Below are positions 62,211 through 64,000 of a stretch of DNA of 64,000 nucleotides, one piece after another. Where the stretch lies: the NCBI GenBank assembly GCA_963795335.1, contig CAWCHI010000015.1, positions 310,001-374,000 of the forward strand, in the 5' to 3' direction. The position numbers and the translations under genes were made by a program. The notes below the pieces were generated by a model. That model was given only the letters and a program-made list of their open reading frames with translations, searched no databases and was not told where the DNA came from. The DNA comes from Trebonia sp963795335 (GTDB lineage Bacteria; Actinomycetota; Actinomycetes; Streptosporangiales; Streptosporangiaceae). Position 1 is the first letter of the stretch; every line of letters begins with the position of its first letter.

Positions 62211-62225
62211 GACGAGGCAGGGCCC

Positions 62226-62306
62226 ATGAGCGAGCTTGCGAGCGAATCAGTCAGCACTGTGCGTCCGCGAATGCGGACGACGAGCGCCAGCGAGGACTCC
62301 GTATGA
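62226..62306 (+). CDS. Possible 26-codon upstream frame coupled to folD
   Basis: ATG 62226 opens 26 codons (MSELASESVSTVRPRMRTTS plus six more) whose TGA at 62304-62306 overlaps the folD ATG. The stretch includes GAGCGAGCTTGCGAGCGA and a hairpin GTCCGC-GAAT-GCGGAC. The ribosome site is weak. It may be a leader peptide coupling translation of folD, or just a repeat-like intergenic sequence. Confidence 0.3.
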   Translation: MSELASESVSTVRPRMRTTSASEDSV

Positions 62307-63154
62307 GCGCGCAGATCCTGGACGGCAAGGCGACCGCGGCGGCGGTCAAGGCGGACCTGAAGGAGCGGGTGGCCGTGCTCGCGGCCCGCGGGGTGGTCCC
62401 CGGGCTCGGCACGATCCTGGTCGGGGACGACCCCGGGTCGCAGTCCTACGTCGCGGGCAAGCACCGCGACTGCGCCCAGGTCGGGATCGCCTCGATCCGC
62501 CGTGACCTGCCCGCGACCGCCTCGCAGGCGCAGGTGGAGGAGGCGGTCGCGGAGCTCAACGCCGACCCGGCCTGCACCGGCTACATCGTCCAGCTGCCGC
62601 TGCCGCAGGGGCTGGACGACCTGCGGGTGCTCAACCTTATCGACCCGGCCAAGGACGCCGACGGCCTGCACCCGGTCAACCTGGGCAAGCTGGTGCTCAA
62701 CGAAGAGGCGCCGCTGCCCTGCACGCCGCACGGCATCGTGGTGCTGCTGCGGCGTTACGGCGTGGAGCTGGCCGGGGCCGAGGTCACCGTGATCGGCCGC
62801 GGCATCACCGTCGGGCGGGCCCTCGGGCTGCTGCTCACCCGGCGCTCGGAGAACTCCACTGTCACCTTGTGTCACACCGGCACCAGGGACCTCGCGGCCC
62901 ACACGCGGGCGGCCGACATCGTGGTGGTCGCCGCGGGCCGGGCCGGGCTGCTGACGGCGGACATGGTCAAGCCGGGCGCGGCCGTGCTCGACGTGGGCAT
63001 CACCAGGACCGACGCCGGGCTGGCGGGCGACGTCGCGCCGGACGTGGCCGGGGTCGCCGGCTGGGTCGCGCCCAATCCGGGCGGGGTGGGGCCGATGACC
63101 CGGGCCATGTTGCTCGCTAATGTGGTAGAGACAGCAGAACGGGCAGTGGCCTAA
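62303..63154 (+). CDS. folD: Methylenetetrahydrofolate dehydrogenase/cyclohydrolase
   Basis: Bifunctional one-carbon enzyme supplying formyl-THF, the cofactor used by PurN and PurH upstream. 283 residues from ATG 62303 (MSAQILDGKATAAAVKADLK). Catalytic Lys in SYVAGKHRDC, VQLPLPQGLD and DADGLHPVNLGKL motifs; NADP region VIGRGITVGRALGLLL; end WVAPNPGGVGPMTRAML. An in-frame codon far upstream lies inside purH and is rejected. Confidence 0.97.
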   Translation: MSAQILDGKATAAAVKADLKERVAVLAARGVVPGLGTILVGDDPGSQSYVAGKHRDCAQVGIASIRRDLPATASQAQVEEAVAELNADPACTGYIVQLPLPQGLDDLRVLNLIDPAKDADGLHPVNLGKLVLNEEAPLPCTPHGIVVLLRRYGVELAGAEVTVIGRGITVGRALGLLLTRRSENSTVTLCHTGTRDLAAHTRAADIVVVAAGRAGLLTADMVKPGAAVLDVGITRTDAGLAGDVAPDVAGVAGWVAPNPGGVGPMTRAMLLANVVETAERAVA

Positions 63155-63163
63155 CCTGCCCCC

Positions 63164-63193
63164 GTCCGCTCAGCGAGCGAACGGGAGGCGGAC
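63164..63193 (+). other. Hairpin after folD
   Basis: GTCCGC (63164-63169) and GCGGAC (63188-63193) pair around an 18-base loop containing CAGCGAGCGAACG. The same six-base arms and a GCGAGCGA motif occur before folD (62226-62280). It may act as a weak terminator. Confidence 0.4.
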
Positions 63194-63216
63194 AGCGGGC
63201 CTACTGGCTGGTAAAT

Positions 63217-63236
63217 TGATTCCCGTACTGGAATCA
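63217..63236. promoter_or_regulatory. Inverted repeat TGATTCC-N6-GGAATCA upstream of etfB
   Basis: Perfect 7-base arms with a 6-base spacer, 26 bases before the etfB start and overlapping TTGATT, which could be a -35 box. Looks like a repressor or activator site for the etf genes. Confidence 0.45.
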
Positions 63237-63261
63237 GATTCTAGAAGGGCAGCGTCGTCGC

Positions 63262-64000
63262 ATGAACATCGTCGTCTGCATGAAGCAGGTGCCCGATACC
63301 GAGGTGGAGCGTGCGCTCGTACCGGGGGACAACACTGTGGACCGGGTGGGGGTTGACGGGGTGATCAATTACCTGGATGAGTTCGCGATCGAGGAGGCCC
63401 TGAAGATCAGTGAGGCGCAGGGTGGGTCGGAGGTGACGATCCTGACGATGGGTCCGGTGAAGGCGGCGGACTCGATCCGGAAGGCTTTGTCGATGGGGGC
63501 GGACAAGGCGGTTCACCTGGTCGATGACGCCCTGGCGGGGTCGGATGCGGTGGAGTCGTCGCTGGCGCTGGCGCAGGCGCTGCAGACGGTGGGGTTCGAC
63601 CTGGTGGTGTTCGGGTGTGAGTCGACGGATGCGCGGACGGGGCTGGTGCCGGCGATGGTGGCTGAGCGCCTCGGGGTGCCGCAGCTGACGCTGGCTTCGA
63701 AGGTGGAGATCAGCGGGTCGGAGGTGACGATCCGGCGGGTGACTGATGACGGGGTCTCGACGGTGACCGGGAGTCTGCCGGCGGTGGTCTCGGTGAACGA
63801 GAAGATCAATGAGCCGCGGTACCCGACGTTCAAGGGGATCATGGCGGCGAAGAAGAAGCCGGTGCAGACGCTGACGCTGGCGGATATCTCCCTGGATGCG
63901 GGCCAGGTGGGGCTGGCGAATGCGGGGTCGTGGGTGGAGGACTCCTCGAAGCGCCCGCCGCGGGCGGCGGGGGTGCAGGTCAAGGATGAGGGTGAGGGCG
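63262..64000 (+). CDS. etfB: Electron transfer flavoprotein subunit beta (3' end outside window)
   Basis: Shuttles electrons from acyl-CoA dehydrogenases to the quinone pool with EtfA. Start ATG 63262 (MNIVVCMKQVPDTEVERALVPG) and 246 codons are visible before the window ends. AMP/FAD-binding family motifs: FAIEEALKISE, TILTMGPVKAADSIRKALSMGADKAVHL, VFGCESTDARTGLVPAMVAE and INEPRYPTFKGIMAAKKKP. The gene prefers G-ending codons (ggg, gtg, gcg, tcg) more than its neighbours. etfA probably follows. Confidence 0.96.
   Translation, partial: MNIVVCMKQVPDTEVERALVPGDNTVDRVGVDGVINYLDEFAIEEALKISEAQGGSEVTILTMGPVKAADSIRKALSMGADKAVHLVDDALAGSDAVESSLALAQALQTVGFDLVVFGCESTDARTGLVPAMVAERLGVPQLTLASKVEISGSEVTIRRVTDDGVSTVTGSLPAVVSVNEKINEPRYPTFKGIMAAKKKPVQTLTLADISLDAGQVGLANAGSWVEDSSKRPPRAAGVQVKDEGEG

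Overview
The window is a high-GC actinobacterial chromosome segment, probably from the Streptomyces/Streptosporangiales side of the phylum. Supporting evidence is the GC-rich codon use, the str-S10-spc-alpha ribosomal superoperon, DUF1707, DUF6350 and DUF6542-like proteins, an XRE(DUF5753)-DUF397-ATPase cluster, a four-gene conservon, and the order pcrA ... sucC-sucD ... purN-purH ... folD known from Streptomyces. I cannot name the species.

Layout. 1-6.5 kb: end of rpoC, then rpsL-rpsG-fusA-tuf. 6.7-16.2 kb: S10/spc ribosomal operon rpsJ to rplO. 16.4-24.2 kb: secY-adk-map-DUF1707, infA-rpmJ, rpsM-rpsK-rpsD-rpoA-rplQ. 24.3-29.0 kb: truA, a divergent membrane protein with a long Gly/Tyr/Gln-rich cytoplasmic part, rplM-rpsI. 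29.0-38.0 kb: cell-wall and tRNA-modification genes glmM-acpS-nnr-alr-tsaE-(repeat-tailed membrane protein)-tsaB-rimI-tsaD. 38.1-42.1 kb: accessory block with a CoxG-like SRPBCC protein, an APC permease, an XRE regulator and a DUF397 protein. 42.5-47.8 kb: RsbW-type ATPase, then the conservon cvnA-B-C-D on the minus strand. 48.0-52.0 kb: pcrA and a DUF6542-like membrane protein. 52.3-55.5 kb: two tandem LytR-CpsA-Psr (LCP) proteins. 55.6-64 kb: sucD/sucC, DUF6350 protein, small membrane protein, purN-purH-folD, and the start of etfB.

How the genes fit together. Most of the window is growth machinery: transcription, translation, protein export (secY, map), nucleotide synthesis (adk, purN, purH), one-carbon metabolism (folD), the TCA cycle (sucCD), envelope precursors (glmM, alr, LCP) and t6A tRNA modification (tsaB, D, E with rimI). 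The accessory part carries signalling modules of the kind actinobacteria use to control development.

The main oddity is 33 clear reading-frame breaks in 12 genes, with three or four more probable ones. Of the 33, 27 look like one extra base. They cluster in rpoC-rpsG-fusA, the conservon region and the LCP pair, while long genes in between (the 1122-residue kinase, pcrA, purH, most of the S10 operon) are intact. Because essential genes such as fusA and rpoC are hit, I treat these as probable insertion-type sequence errors and annotate full-length genes across them. No tRNA, rRNA, CRISPR array, insertion sequence or integrase was seen.
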